Assembly: GCF_003626655.1 (NCBI RefSeq)
Contig: NZ_RBAN01000004.1
Span: 62,001-126,000 of the forward strand
DNA length: 64,000 nucleotides
Direction of reading: 5' to 3'
Source of the DNA: Micromonospora costi
Lineage (GTDB): Bacteria; Actinomycetota; Actinomycetes; Mycobacteriales; Micromonosporaceae
A program made the translations under genes and the position numbers. Position 1 is the first letter of the stretch. Each line of letters opens with the position of its first letter. Below, piece by piece: positions 35,422 to 43,443 of the stretch. The notes beneath the pieces are model-generated. The model saw only the letters and a list, made by a program, of their open reading frames with translations. It was not told the DNA's origin and did not search any database.

Positions 35422-35871
35422 TCAGCGCGCGGCCGGCAGCCGGTGCAGCGCGTCGACCAGCGGGGCGAGTTCGGGGGTGGCCTCGGCCTCGGCCAGCGCG
35501 TCGGCGAGCACCCGGTCGTGGGTCGGCCGAGCCCGGGCGAGCAGGTCGCAGCCGGCCGGGGTGAGCTCGGTGTAGATGCCGCGGCGGTCGTCGGCGCAGA
35601 GGATGCGGGTCAGCAGGCCGCGTTCCTCGAGCCGGGTGACGAGCCGGGTCGTGGCGCTGCCGGAGAGCGCGGCGGCCCGGGCGAGCTGCCGCATCCGCAT
35701 GTGCCAGCCGTCCTGTCGGGAGAGGGCGTCGAGCACGGTGTACTCGACCACGGACAGGTCGTGGTCGGCCTGCAACGCCCGTTCCAGGGCCGTCTCGATG
35801 AGCCCGTGCAGGGCGGCGAGGGTGCGCCACCCCTGCGCGCGGATCTCCACCGCGTCGTCGGCGATGCCCAT
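35422..35871 (-). CDS. MarR-family transcriptional regulator
   Basis: 149 residues, winged helix: VVEYTVLDALSRQDGWHMRM, recognition helix in AAALSGSATTRLVTRLEERG, and wing GLLTRILCADDRRGIYTELT with the Asp-Arg-Arg of the beta-wing. ATG after GGAAGGAGAG. Divergent from an MFS efflux gene; an inverted repeat in the shared 138-bp region is its likely operator, so it probably represses the pump until a ligand binds. Confidence 0.9.
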   Translation of the reverse strand: MGIADDAVEIRAQGWRTLAALHGLIETALERALQADHDLSVVEYTVLDALSRQDGWHMRMRQLARAAALSGSATTRLVTRLEERGLLTRILCADDRRGIYTELTPAGCDLLARARPTHDRVLADALAEAEATPELAPLVDALHRLPAAR

Positions 35872-35936
35872 CCCGGCTCTCCTTCCGTGATCCGGATCGC
35901 TCCCCAGGCTAGCACGCTTGCGCCGATATAAAGCGC

Positions 35937-35972
35937 GTGCAACTATCTCGTTGTCGACGCGTGTAGTTGCAC
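35937..35972. promoter_or_regulatory. MarR operator-like inverted repeat
   Basis: GTGCAACTA (35937-35945) and TAGTTGCAC (35964-35972), 18 bases apart, flanked by further pairing CGCG/CGCG. Located between the divergent MarR and MFS genes, ending 37 bases before the MFS start. Half-sites with TAGTTGCA are typical of MarR regulators that sit next to efflux genes. Confidence 0.75.
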
Positions 35973-36009
35973 ACGCGCGCAATCTGTCCCCTCTTCCTCG
36001 GGAAGGACC

Positions 36010-37224
36010 ATGTCCGTACGTTCCCCGTCCCTACCCGCCGGCCTGCTCGCGCTGGCCATCGGCGCGTTCGGCATCGGGCTCACCGAATTCGTGATCATGG
36101 GCCTGCTGCCCGACGTGGCCGCCGACTTCGCGGTCACCGAGCCCGTGGCCGGCTGGCTGATCTCCGGCTACGCGCTGAGCGTGGCCATCGGTGGGGTCGC
36201 CCTGACCGCCGCCGTCACCCGCCTGCCCCGCAAGCAGGTGCTGCTCGGCCTCATGGTGCTGTTCATCGTCGGCAACCTGCTCTCGGCGGTCGCCACCAGC
36301 TACGGGATCATGATGGTCGGCCGGATCGTCGCGGCCCTCTGCCACGGCGCCTTCTTCGGCATCGGCGCGGTGGTCGCGGCCGGGCTGGTCGCCCCCGCCC
36401 GCCGGGCCGGCGCGATCGCGCTGATGTTCGCCGGCCTCACGATCGCCAACGTGCTCGGCGTACCGTTCGGCACGTTCCTCGGCCAGCACTTCGGCTGGCG
36501 TTCGACGTTCTGGGCCATCACCGGCGTCGGCCTGGTGGCGCTGGCCGGCGTCGCCCTGCTCGTCCCCGGCCGGGCGGCGGAGGGCGACGGCACCCGGGCC
36601 GGCGGGCTCCGCGGCGAGCTGCGCGCCTTCACCCATCCGCAGGTCTGGCTGTCACTGGCAATCACTGTGCTGGGTTTCGGCGGGATGTTCGGCGCGTTCA
36701 CCTACATCGCCTTCACCCTCACCGAGGTCAGCGGCTTCGCGTCGGGCACGGTGCCGTGGCTGCTCGTCCTCTTCGGCGTGGGCCTGTTCGCCGGCAACCT
36801 GCTCGGCGGGCGGGCCGCGGACGTCTCGCTCTCGCGCACCCTGGTCGTCGTCCTGGCGGCGCTCACCGCGGTGCTGGCCGCGTTCGCACTGACCGCGGGC
36901 AGCCAGCCGCTGACGCTGGCCTCGCTCGTGCTGATGGGCGGCTTCGGCTTCGCGACGGTGCCGCCGCTGCAGATGCGCATCATGCGGTACGCCCACGAGG
37001 CGCCGACGCTGGCCTCGGGCGCGAACATCGCGGCGTTCAACGTGGGGAACGCGCTCGGCGCCTGGGTCGGCGGCGTGACCATCGCGGCCGGGCTCGGCTA
37101 CACCGCGCCGATCTGGGCGGGCGCGGCGCTGACCCTGGCCGGGCTGGGCGTCCTGCTCGTCGCGCTGCGGCTGGCCCGGCGTGGCTCGGGCGCCCCGGTG
37201 AAGGAACCGGCGACCGTCGCCTGA
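36010..37224 (+). CDS. MFS efflux transporter (DHA1 family, AraJ/Cmx-like)
   Basis: 404 residues, 12 membrane helices. Helix 1 has GAFGIGLTEFVIMGLLPDVA, the signature of the AraJ/SotB/Cmx branch. The loop 2-3 motif is RLPRKQVL, and helix 5 has the motif C-like TIANVLGVPFGTFLGQHFGWRS. Drug or sugar export driven by protons. RBS GGAAGG precedes the ATG. Likely controlled by the divergent MarR regulator. Confidence 0.9.
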   Translation: MSVRSPSLPAGLLALAIGAFGIGLTEFVIMGLLPDVAADFAVTEPVAGWLISGYALSVAIGGVALTAAVTRLPRKQVLLGLMVLFIVGNLLSAVATSYGIMMVGRIVAALCHGAFFGIGAVVAAGLVAPARRAGAIALMFAGLTIANVLGVPFGTFLGQHFGWRSTFWAITGVGLVALAGVALLVPGRAAEGDGTRAGGLRGELRAFTHPQVWLSLAITVLGFGGMFGAFTYIAFTLTEVSGFASGTVPWLLVLFGVGLFAGNLLGGRAADVSLSRTLVVVLAALTAVLAAFALTAGSQPLTLASLVLMGGFGFATVPPLQMRIMRYAHEAPTLASGANIAAFNVGNALGAWVGGVTIAAGLGYTAPIWAGAALTLAGLGVLLVALRLARRGSGAPVKEPATVA

Positions 37225-37288
37225 CACCGACCGGATCGCCGGCGCGGCGGCTCCCGGCGCACCCGTCCGCCGGCGCGCGGTCGGCGTC

Positions 37289-37311
37289 GCGGGGTCGGAC
37301 CCCGACCCCGC
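37289..37311 (+). terminator. Hairpin terminator after MFS gene
   Basis: Perfect 10-bp stem GCGGGGTCGG/CCGACCCCGC with loop ACC, 65 bases after the stop. Confidence 0.65.
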
Positions 37312-37366
37312 GGTGATCATCGCACCGCCATTCTTCCCCTTATTGCAAAGTCTTGGCAACAAGGTC

Positions 37367-37396
37367 TGGACAGGTGACGCGGACCGTAACTAGCCT
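37367..37396 (+). promoter_or_regulatory. Leaderless promoter of methyltransferase gene
   Basis: TGGACA (37367-37372), an 18-base spacer, TAGCCT (37391-37396), then exactly seven bases to the ATG at 37404. With no Shine-Dalgarno sequence, transcription very probably starts at or next to the A of ATG. Confidence 0.65.
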
Positions 37397-37403
37397 GAGC
37401 GAC

Positions 37404-38162
37404 ATGACTCCTTACATCACCGATCCTGCGGCCTGGCAGGAGAGCTGGGACCGGCAGCAGGAGGCGTACCTGCCGGACCGGGAGCACCGGTTCACCGCCA
37501 TGCTCGACGCGGTCGACGCGGTCACCGACGGGGCGCCCCCGCGCCTGCTCGACCTCGCCGGTGGCACCGGCACCATCTCGCTGCGCACCCTGGCCCGCTT
37601 CCCCGGCGCCGAGGTGACCCTCGTCGACCTCGACCCCGCGCTGCTCGCCATCGCGGAGGCCTCGCTGGCCGGGCGGGCCACCGTGGTCACGGCCGACCTG
37701 GCCCGTCCCGACTGGACGGCGGCGCTCCCCCACCGCGAGTACGACGCGGTGCTCACCGCGACCGCGCTGCACTGGCTGCCGGCCGAACGGCTCACCCGGC
37801 TGTACGCCGAGATCCGCGAGGTGCTGCGACCGGGCGGGATCCTGGCCAATGCCGACCACATGCCCGACGACACCCTCCCGGAGCTGACCAAGCGGCTCAC
37901 CTCCCGGGCGCAGGCCCGCCGCGCCGCCCGGTACGCCGCCGGGGCGGTGCTGTCCTGGTCGGACTGGTGGGACCGGGCCGGCGCCGAGCCGGCGCTGTCC
38001 GAACTGGTGCAGCGGCGGCACGAGATCTACCCGACCGGTCACAGCCCGGAGTGGAACCCCCCGGTCTCATGGCACCTGGCCGCGCTGGCCGACGCCGGCT
38101 ACACCGAGGTGGGCACCCTCTGGCGGGGTGGCACGGACGCCGCCGTGGCCGCCGTACGCTGA
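37404..38162 (+). CDS. Class I SAM-dependent methyltransferase
   Basis: 252 residues. Motif I LLDLAGGTGTISLRTLARFP (~residues 48-67), acidic strand 2 end VTLVDLDPALL, motif II region YDAVLTATALHWLPAERL, and post-motif LRPGGILANADHM. This is the Methyltransf_11/12 type common among small-molecule methylases; the acceptor is unknown. Probably leaderless (see the promoter at 37367). Separate from the following fluoride channel genes by a palindrome. Confidence 0.85.
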   Translation: MTPYITDPAAWQESWDRQQEAYLPDREHRFTAMLDAVDAVTDGAPPRLLDLAGGTGTISLRTLARFPGAEVTLVDLDPALLAIAEASLAGRATVVTADLARPDWTAALPHREYDAVLTATALHWLPAERLTRLYAEIREVLRPGGILANADHMPDDTLPELTKRLTSRAQARRAARYAAGAVLSWSDWWDRAGAEPALSELVQRRHEIYPTGHSPEWNPPVSWHLAALADAGYTEVGTLWRGGTDAAVAAVR

Positions 38163-38182
38163 CCCCGGCGTATCCTGACCCC

Positions 38183-38257
38183 CGCGATCTTGCACTTTCT
38201 GCCCCGACATTCGCGACATCCCACGCAGATCAGGGGCCGAAACTGCAAGATCGCGTG
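38183..38257. repeat. Palindromic repeat, family A
   Basis: 75 bp, left arm CCGCGATCTTGCACTTT (38183-38199), right arm AAACTGCAAGATCGCG (38241-38256), one mismatch in the outer arms, with GCCCC/GGGGC pairing inside. Occupies most of the 124-bp gap before the FluC pair. Confidence 0.85.
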
Positions 38258-38286
38258 GGTGACGACGCGCGGAGGGAGGGTGCGGG

Positions 38287-38736
38287 GTGGACCCTGACGT
38301 CGATCTACGGGTGCCCCGGGACCGGCGCGAACTCGCCGCGCACCCGGTCGCGGTCCTCGGCGCCATCGCCGCCGGCGGCGTGCTCGGGGCGCTGGGCCGC
38401 GCCGGCCTCCAGGCGGCCTTCCCGCACGCCCCGGCCGCGTTTCCCTGGGCCACCTTCGGCATCAACCTCACCGGGTGCCTGCTGATCGGGGCGCTCATGG
38501 CCGTACTACGGGCGCGCGGCGGGGGGCCGCCGCTGGCAAGGCCGTTCCTCGGCGTCGGCGTGCTGGGCGGCTTCACGACCTTCTCCACGTACGCCGTCGA
38601 CATCCACCAGGCCCTCGTCGCCGGGGCGCCCGGCACCGCGCTCGCCTACCTGGCGGCCACCGTCGTGGGCGCCCTGCTCGCGGTCTGGGCCGGTGACGCT
38701 CTCGCCGGCCGCCTGCTGGTGCGGGGCTCCCGATGA
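38287..38736 (+). CDS. crcB: Fluoride channel FluC/CrcB, subunit 1
   Basis: 149 residues, four membrane helices. Conserved Asn in FPWATFGINLTGCLLIG and the channel signature GVGVLGGFTTFSTYAVD with the TM3-break phenylalanine and the polar track. A ~25-residue hydrophilic N-terminus is longer than in subunit 2. GTG start after GGAGGGAGGG. Exports F- passively. It overlaps the second subunit by four bases (ATGA), suggesting 1:1 synthesis of a heterodimer of opposite topologies. No fluoride riboswitch was recognised upstream. Confidence 0.9.
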   Translation: MDPDVDLRVPRDRRELAAHPVAVLGAIAAGGVLGALGRAGLQAAFPHAPAAFPWATFGINLTGCLLIGALMAVLRARGGGPPLARPFLGVGVLGGFTTFSTYAVDIHQALVAGAPGTALAYLAATVVGALLAVWAGDALAGRLLVRGSR

Positions 38737-39092
38737 CCGTGCTGCTCGTCGCGCTCGGCGCGGCCGTCGGCGCACCGCTGCGCTACCTCACCGACCGCGC
38801 GGTGCAGGCCCGGTTCGGCGCGGCCTTCCCGTGGGGCACGCTCACCGTGAACATGGCCGGCTCGCTCGTCCTCGGTGCGGTGGTCGGGCTGCCGGCCGGG
38901 CCGGCGGTCACCGCGCTCGTCGGCACCGGCTTCTGCGGCGCGCTCACCACCTGGTCCACCCTGAGCTACGAGACGCTCCGGCTGGCCCGCGAGGGCGGCC
39001 GGCTGCCCGCCCTGCTCAACGTGCTGGGCAGCGTGGCCGCCGGCCTGGCGGCCGCCACCGCGGGGTACGCCCTGGCCCGGGCGCTCGGCTGA
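38733..39092 (+). CDS. crcB: Fluoride channel FluC/CrcB, subunit 2
   Basis: 119 residues, four membrane helices. FPWGTLTVNMAGSLVLG carries the conserved Asn, and GTGFCGALTTWSTLSYET is the variant of the GGxTTFST signature (Trp in place of Phe). An Arg in APLRYLTDRAV near helix 1 fits an orientation signal. Translation coupled to subunit 1. Paired genes of this kind encode heterodimers with two pores. Confidence 0.9.
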   Translation: MTVLLVALGAAVGAPLRYLTDRAVQARFGAAFPWGTLTVNMAGSLVLGAVVGLPAGPAVTALVGTGFCGALTTWSTLSYETLRLAREGGRLPALLNVLGSVAAGLAAATAGYALARALG

Positions 39093-39110
39093 CCGGCACC
39101 GGCACGGCCC

Positions 39111-40487
39111 TCACCGGGCCGCCGCCTCGACCAGCCGCCGCGCCGCCCCCGGATGGCCCGCCCAGTGGGTGTGCAGGTACGACGCGTGCACCCCGCCCGA
39201 CACGAACCCGTGCGCCGCGCCGTCCCAGCGCCACGCCGGCCGCTCGCCGTGACCCGGGTCGGTCACCGTGCGGTGGAACTCGTGGCCGCGTACCGGCTCG
39301 TCGGCGCGGGTGATCGGGGAGTCGGTGGCCGCGACCGCCTCCCGGTAGCCGAGGGTGAGGGTGCCGGTCATCCGGGCGGTGAGGTCGAGCCTCCCGCACA
39401 TCGGCACGCCGTCCAGGGCGCGGCCGAGGTAGAGCAGGCCCGCGCACTCGGCCACCACGGGCCCGGGGAAATCGGCCAGCTCGGCGCGGAGCGCCGCGTT
39501 GGCTGCCAGCTGCTCCGCGTACGCCTCGGGAAAGCCGCCGCCGATCACCACGGCGCCGGTGCCGGCGGGCAGCGCCGGGTCGCGCAGCGGGTCGACGGTG
39601 ACGACGCGCGCGCCGGCCGCCGCGAGCAGCTCGGCCGTCTCGGCGTACGAGAAGGTGAAGGCCGCGCCTCCGGCCAGCGCGACCACCGGGCGGGCAGCGC
39701 CGGCGGGGCCGCCCACGGCCGCGACCGGATCCCAGGCGGGCACGGTCAGCGGCGGCGCGGTGGCCGCCAGGGCGAGCACGGCGTCGAGATCCACGGTGGA
39801 CGCGACGAGGTCGGCGAGCGCGGTCACCACGGCGACGGACTCCGGGGCGCGCTCGGCGACCGGCACCAGGCCGAGATGGCGTGACGGCGCCGCGACCTGC
39901 GCGGCCCGGGCGACGGCACCGAGCACCGGCACACCGGCCTCGGCCAGCGCGTCGCGCAGCAGCCGCTCGTGCCGGGGCGAACCGACGCGGTTGAGGACCA
40001 CCCCTCCGAGTCGCACCCGGGGGTCGAACGCGGCCATGCCCAACGCCAGCGCGGCGGCCGACCGGCCCTGGGCCGTCGTGTCCAGCACGAGCAGCACCGG
40101 TGCCCCGATCAGCCGGGCCACGTGCGCGGTCGAGGCGAAGTCGCCCCGCCCGACCGCGCCGTCGTGGAGCCCCATCACACCCTCGACCACCGCGATGTCG
40201 GCCGGCGTCGGGGTCGACGCGCCGTGCCGCAGCAGCGGCGCGATCCGCTCCTCCCCCACGAGCCACGGGTCCAGGTTGCGCCCGGGCCGGCCCGCCGCGA
40301 GCGCGTGGTAGCCGGGGTCGATGTAGTCCGGACCCACCTTGTGCGGGCTCACCGTGAGGCCGCGGCGGCGCAGCGCGGCGAGCAGCCCGGTGGCCACCGT
40401 CGTCTTGCCGTGCCCGCTGGCGGGCGCGGCGACCACCACCCGGGGCAGCGCCCACGGAGCGGCGGGGCCCACCGGCGGGTCTACCAC
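39111..40487 (-). CDS. cobB: Cobyrinate a,c-diamide synthase
   Basis: 458 residues. ATP-dependent amidation of the a and c carboxylates of (hydrogeno)cobyrinate using glutamine. N-terminal P-loop APASGHGKTTVATGL with KVGPDYIDPGYHAL; C-terminal class I glutamine amidotransferase with Cys in VVAECAGLLYLG and His near the end in GGVHASYLHTHW. The GTG start at 40487 overlaps the cobO stop by seven bases. Last gene of the cobN-chlID-cobO-cobB operon. Confidence 0.93.
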   Translation of the reverse strand: MVDPPVGPAAPWALPRVVVAAPASGHGKTTVATGLLAALRRRGLTVSPHKVGPDYIDPGYHALAAGRPGRNLDPWLVGEERIAPLLRHGASTPTPADIAVVEGVMGLHDGAVGRGDFASTAHVARLIGAPVLLVLDTTAQGRSAAALALGMAAFDPRVRLGGVVLNRVGSPRHERLLRDALAEAGVPVLGAVARAAQVAAPSRHLGLVPVAERAPESVAVVTALADLVASTVDLDAVLALAATAPPLTVPAWDPVAAVGGPAGAARPVVALAGGAAFTFSYAETAELLAAAGARVVTVDPLRDPALPAGTGAVVIGGGFPEAYAEQLAANAALRAELADFPGPVVAECAGLLYLGRALDGVPMCGRLDLTARMTGTLTLGYREAVAATDSPITRADEPVRGHEFHRTVTDPGHGERPAWRWDGAAHGFVSGGVHASYLHTHWAGHPGAARRLVEAAAR

Positions 40488-41092
40488 TCGATGCCCTTCT
40501 GCCCCTTCTGGCCGGCGTCCATCGGGTGCTTCACCTTGGTCAGTTCGGCGACCAGGTCGGCCGCCTCGACCAGCCGCGGGTCGGCGTCCCGGCCGGTGAT
40601 CACGACGTGCTGGAACCCCGGGCGGTTCGCCAGGGTGTCGACCACCTCGTCCACGTCCACCCAACCCCACTTCATCGGGTACGTGAACTCGTCGAGCACG
40701 TAGAGCCCGTAGCGCTGCGCGGCCAGGTCGCGCTGGATCTGCCGCCACCCCTCGAGCGCGTCGGCGGCGTGGTCGGCCCCGTCGCCCCGCTGGATCCAGG
40801 ACCAGCCCTCGCCCATCTTGTGCCAGGTCACCGGGGCGCCCTGGCCGGTGCGCTCGTGCACCTCGCCGAGCGCCCGGAACGCGTTCTCCTCCCCCACCCG
40901 CCACTTGGCGCTCTTCACGAACTGGAACACCCCGACCGGCAGTCCGGCCGTCCAGGCCCGCAGCGCCAGCCCGAACGCCGCGGTCGACTTGCCCTTCATC
41001 TGTCCGGTGTGGACGACGAGGAGCGGGCGGTTACGGCGCTGCCGGGTGGTGAGCCCGTCGGCGGGTACGTGGGACGGCTTTCCCTGCGGCAT
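40481..41092 (-). CDS. cobO: Cob(I)yrinic acid a,c-diamide adenosyltransferase
   Basis: 203 residues. Transfers the adenosyl group of ATP to cob(I)alamin-type corrinoids. P-loop VHTGQMKGKSTAAFGLALRA, then VFQFVKSAKWRVGEENA, and the Walker B-like YVLDEFTYPMKWGWVD; HVVITGRDADPRL follows. ATG with AAGGAG eight bases upstream. Its start shares one base with the chlID stop (TGATG), so translation is re-initiated from chlID. Confidence 0.93.
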   Translation of the reverse strand: MPQGKPSHVPADGLTTRQRRNRPLLVVHTGQMKGKSTAAFGLALRAWTAGLPVGVFQFVKSAKWRVGEENAFRALGEVHERTGQGAPVTWHKMGEGWSWIQRGDGADHAADALEGWRQIQRDLAAQRYGLYVLDEFTYPMKWGWVDVDEVVDTLANRPGFQHVVITGRDADPRLVEAADLVAELTKVKHPMDAGQKGQKGIEW

Positions 41093-43443
41093 CAGAAAAC
41101 GCTCCTTCGAGGTCGAGCCCCCGCTCCGTCCCCCGCTCCCGCCCCGGCCTGAGCCCCCGCGATCTTGCACTTTGTGCCCTCGGTTTGCCCCGTTGAGGTC
41201 GATATGCCGGGGCCGAAACTGCAAGATCGCGGAGCGGTGGGGGGCGGGGTGCGGGGCGCGGGGGGCTGGGTTGTCAGGGTTGTCAGGGTTGTCAGGGGGT
41301 TGAGGGGGGCGTTCAGGGTTGTCGCGAGGCGGGCGGCCAGGTTGAGGCGTACCGGGCCGGACTCGCAGTCGACGACCACGCACGGGGCGCCGGTCGCGGC
41401 GAGCACGGCCGCCGCGCGGTCGGCCCGGTCCAGCGGGCGCTCGCCCGCCGTGGCCCGCCCGTCGGTGAGGACCAGCACGAGCGGACGGCGTTTCGGGTCC
41501 CGCAGCCGCTCCAGCCGCAGCAGGTCGGCGGCGGCGAGCAGGCCCTCGGCGAGCGGCGTGCGACCACCCGTCGGCAGCTCGGCGAGCCGGGCCGACGCGG
41601 CCAGCACCGACGAGGTGGCCGGCAGCAGCGTCTGCGCGCCGGTGCCGCGGAAGGCGATCACGGCGACCTTGTCCCGCCGCTGGTACGCGTCGGTGAGCAG
41701 CGCGAGCACGGCGCCCTTGACCGAGGCCATCCGTTGCCGGGCCCCCATCGACCCGCTGGCGTCGACCACGAACAGCACGAGGTTGCCCTCGCGCCCCTCC
41801 CGGACGGCCTCGCGCAGGTCCGCGGAGCGCAGCAGCAGCGGCCCGCCCCGGCGGCCCCGGGCCGCCTGATGGGGGGCGGCGGCGCGGACGGTGGCCGGCA
41901 GGTGCAAGGCGCCCGCCCGGCCGCCGGACGGCACGCGGGCGCCGGTGGTGCGGCCGCGACCTGTGCGGGCCCGGGAACGCCGCCCGGGCACCCCGTCGCC
42001 CACGCCGGGAGCGGTGAGCAACCGGGCCCGCAGGCCACCCACGGGTACGGCCACCGCCTCGGCGGCACCGGGACGCGCGCCGGCCGGCCCGGCGGCGCGG
42101 GTGTTCCCCGGTCCGTCCACCGTGCCCGGGTCACCGCCGCTCTGACCGGAACGGTCCGACCCGGCGTCCGCGGCCGTGTCCACGCCGGACGGGCCGGGGC
42201 CGCCCTCGGCCGAGCGCCCCAGATCGGCGTACGGGCCGGCGTCGGGGTCCGCGTCGTCACGCCCGGCCGGCGGCCGGCCGCCACCGCCTCCACCGTCACC
42301 GCGACGGCCGCCGTTTCCACCACCGCGCGGGTCACCGCCCTCGGGGCCGCCCGCACCGTCACCGCCGCCGCGCGGATCGCCGCCGTCGGGGCCGCCGGAC
42401 GGCCCGCCCGGCGGATCGTCGTCGGGATCCTCGCCGCCGGGCCGGTCCAGTGCCTCGTCGAGCCGCTTCTCGTCCAGCCCGGGGGTGTCGAACGGGTCCC
42501 GGCGGCGCCGGTGCGGCAGGGCCAGCCGGGCCGCCACCCGTACGTCCTCGACGCCCACCCGGTCACGGCCGTGCCAGGCGGCGTGGGCCATGGCGGTGCG
42601 GGCCGTCACGATGTCGGCCCGCATCCCGTCGACGTCGAACGCCGCGCACACCTCGGCGATCTGCCGCAGCGCGCCGTCGGGCAGCAGCACCCGGCCGAGC
42701 CGGTCGCGCGCGGCGGCCACCTGCCGGGCGACGTCCGCGTCGGCGTCGGCCCAGCGGGCCGCGAAACCGGCCGGGTCCGCGTCGGCGGCGAGCCTGCGGC
42801 GGACCACCTCGGCGCGGACCAGCGGATCCCGGCTCGCACCCACCTCGACGGTGAGCCCGAACCGGTCCAGCAGCTGCGGACGCAGCTCCCCCTCCTCCGG
42901 GTTCATGGTGCCCACCAGGAGGAACCGGGACGCGTGGCTGACCGAGACACCCTCCCGCTCGACGTGGCTGCGGCCCATCGCCGCGGCGTCGAGCAGCAGG
43001 TCGACCAGGTGGTCGTGGAGCAGGTTGACCTCGTCGACGTAGAGCACCCCGCGGTGCGCGGCGGCCAGCAGGCCCGGCTCGAACGCCCGTACCCCCTCGG
43101 CGAGGGCCTTCTCCAGGTCCAGCGAGCCCACCACCCGGTCCTCGGCGGCGCCCACCGGCAGTTCCACGAGCCGGGCCGGCCGCCGCTGCGCGGACGCGTC
43201 GGCGGGGTGCGGGCCGTCCGGGCAGCCGGGGTCGGGCGCGTCCGGGTCACACGCGAACCGGCAGCCGGCCACCTGGTCGACGGGGGGCAGCAGGGCCGCG
43301 AGGGCCCGCACCGCCGTGGACTTGGCGGTGCCCTTCTCGCCGCGGACGAGCACGCCGCCGATCGCCGGGCTGACCGCGTTGAGCAGCAGGGCGAGGCGCA
43401 TGTCGTCCATGCCGAGCACCGCGCTGAACGGAAACGTGGTCAT
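41092..43443 (-). CDS. Fused ChlI-ChlD-type chelatase ATPase (putative cobaltochelatase subunit)
   Basis: 783 residues. N-terminal AAA+ motor: Walker A GEKGTAKSTAVR (~residues 36-47), Walker B GVLYVDEVNLLHDHL, sensor GTMNPEEGELRPQLLDRFG. Middle ~200 residues are Gly/Asp/Pro low complexity. The C-terminal VWA domain has MIDAS DASGSMGARQRM and LTDGRAT. Such ChlID fusions work with CobN to insert cobalt. The last ~60 residues are odd: LTTLTTLTTQ followed by sequence encoded entirely by a family A palindrome (41157-41232), so the native C-terminus has been replaced while the frame stayed open to the cobO start. ATGA overlap with cobN. Confidence 0.88.
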   Translation of the reverse strand: MTTFPFSAVLGMDDMRLALLLNAVSPAIGGVLVRGEKGTAKSTAVRALAALLPPVDQVAGCRFACDPDAPDPGCPDGPHPADASAQRRPARLVELPVGAAEDRVVGSLDLEKALAEGVRAFEPGLLAAAHRGVLYVDEVNLLHDHLVDLLLDAAAMGRSHVEREGVSVSHASRFLLVGTMNPEEGELRPQLLDRFGLTVEVGASRDPLVRAEVVRRRLAADADPAGFAARWADADADVARQVAAARDRLGRVLLPDGALRQIAEVCAAFDVDGMRADIVTARTAMAHAAWHGRDRVGVEDVRVAARLALPHRRRRDPFDTPGLDEKRLDEALDRPGGEDPDDDPPGGPSGGPDGGDPRGGGDGAGGPEGGDPRGGGNGGRRGDGGGGGGRPPAGRDDADPDAGPYADLGRSAEGGPGPSGVDTAADAGSDRSGQSGGDPGTVDGPGNTRAAGPAGARPGAAEAVAVPVGGLRARLLTAPGVGDGVPGRRSRARTGRGRTTGARVPSGGRAGALHLPATVRAAAPHQAARGRRGGPLLLRSADLREAVREGREGNLVLFVVDASGSMGARQRMASVKGAVLALLTDAYQRRDKVAVIAFRGTGAQTLLPATSSVLAASARLAELPTGGRTPLAEGLLAAADLLRLERLRDPKRRPLVLVLTDGRATAGERPLDRADRAAAVLAATGAPCVVVDCESGPVRLNLAARLATTLNAPLNPLTTLTTLTTQPPAPRTPPPTAPRSCSFGPGISTSTGQTEGTKCKIAGAQAGAGAGDGAGARPRRSVF
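41157..41232. repeat. Palindromic repeat, family A, inside chlID 3' end
   Basis: 76 bp with outer arms CCGCGATCTTGCACTTT (41157-41173) and AAACTGCAAGATCGCGG (41216-41232), one mismatch. Translated in the chlID frame it gives RSCSFGPGISTSTGQTEGTK and flanks. All other copies are intergenic. Confidence 0.85.

Noticed and set aside
38163..38286. Fluoride riboswitch upstream of the FluC pair
   Set aside because: The crcB motif (GGxGATGGxxxxCxCC-type start with pseudoknot) was not found; the gap is filled by a family A palindrome.
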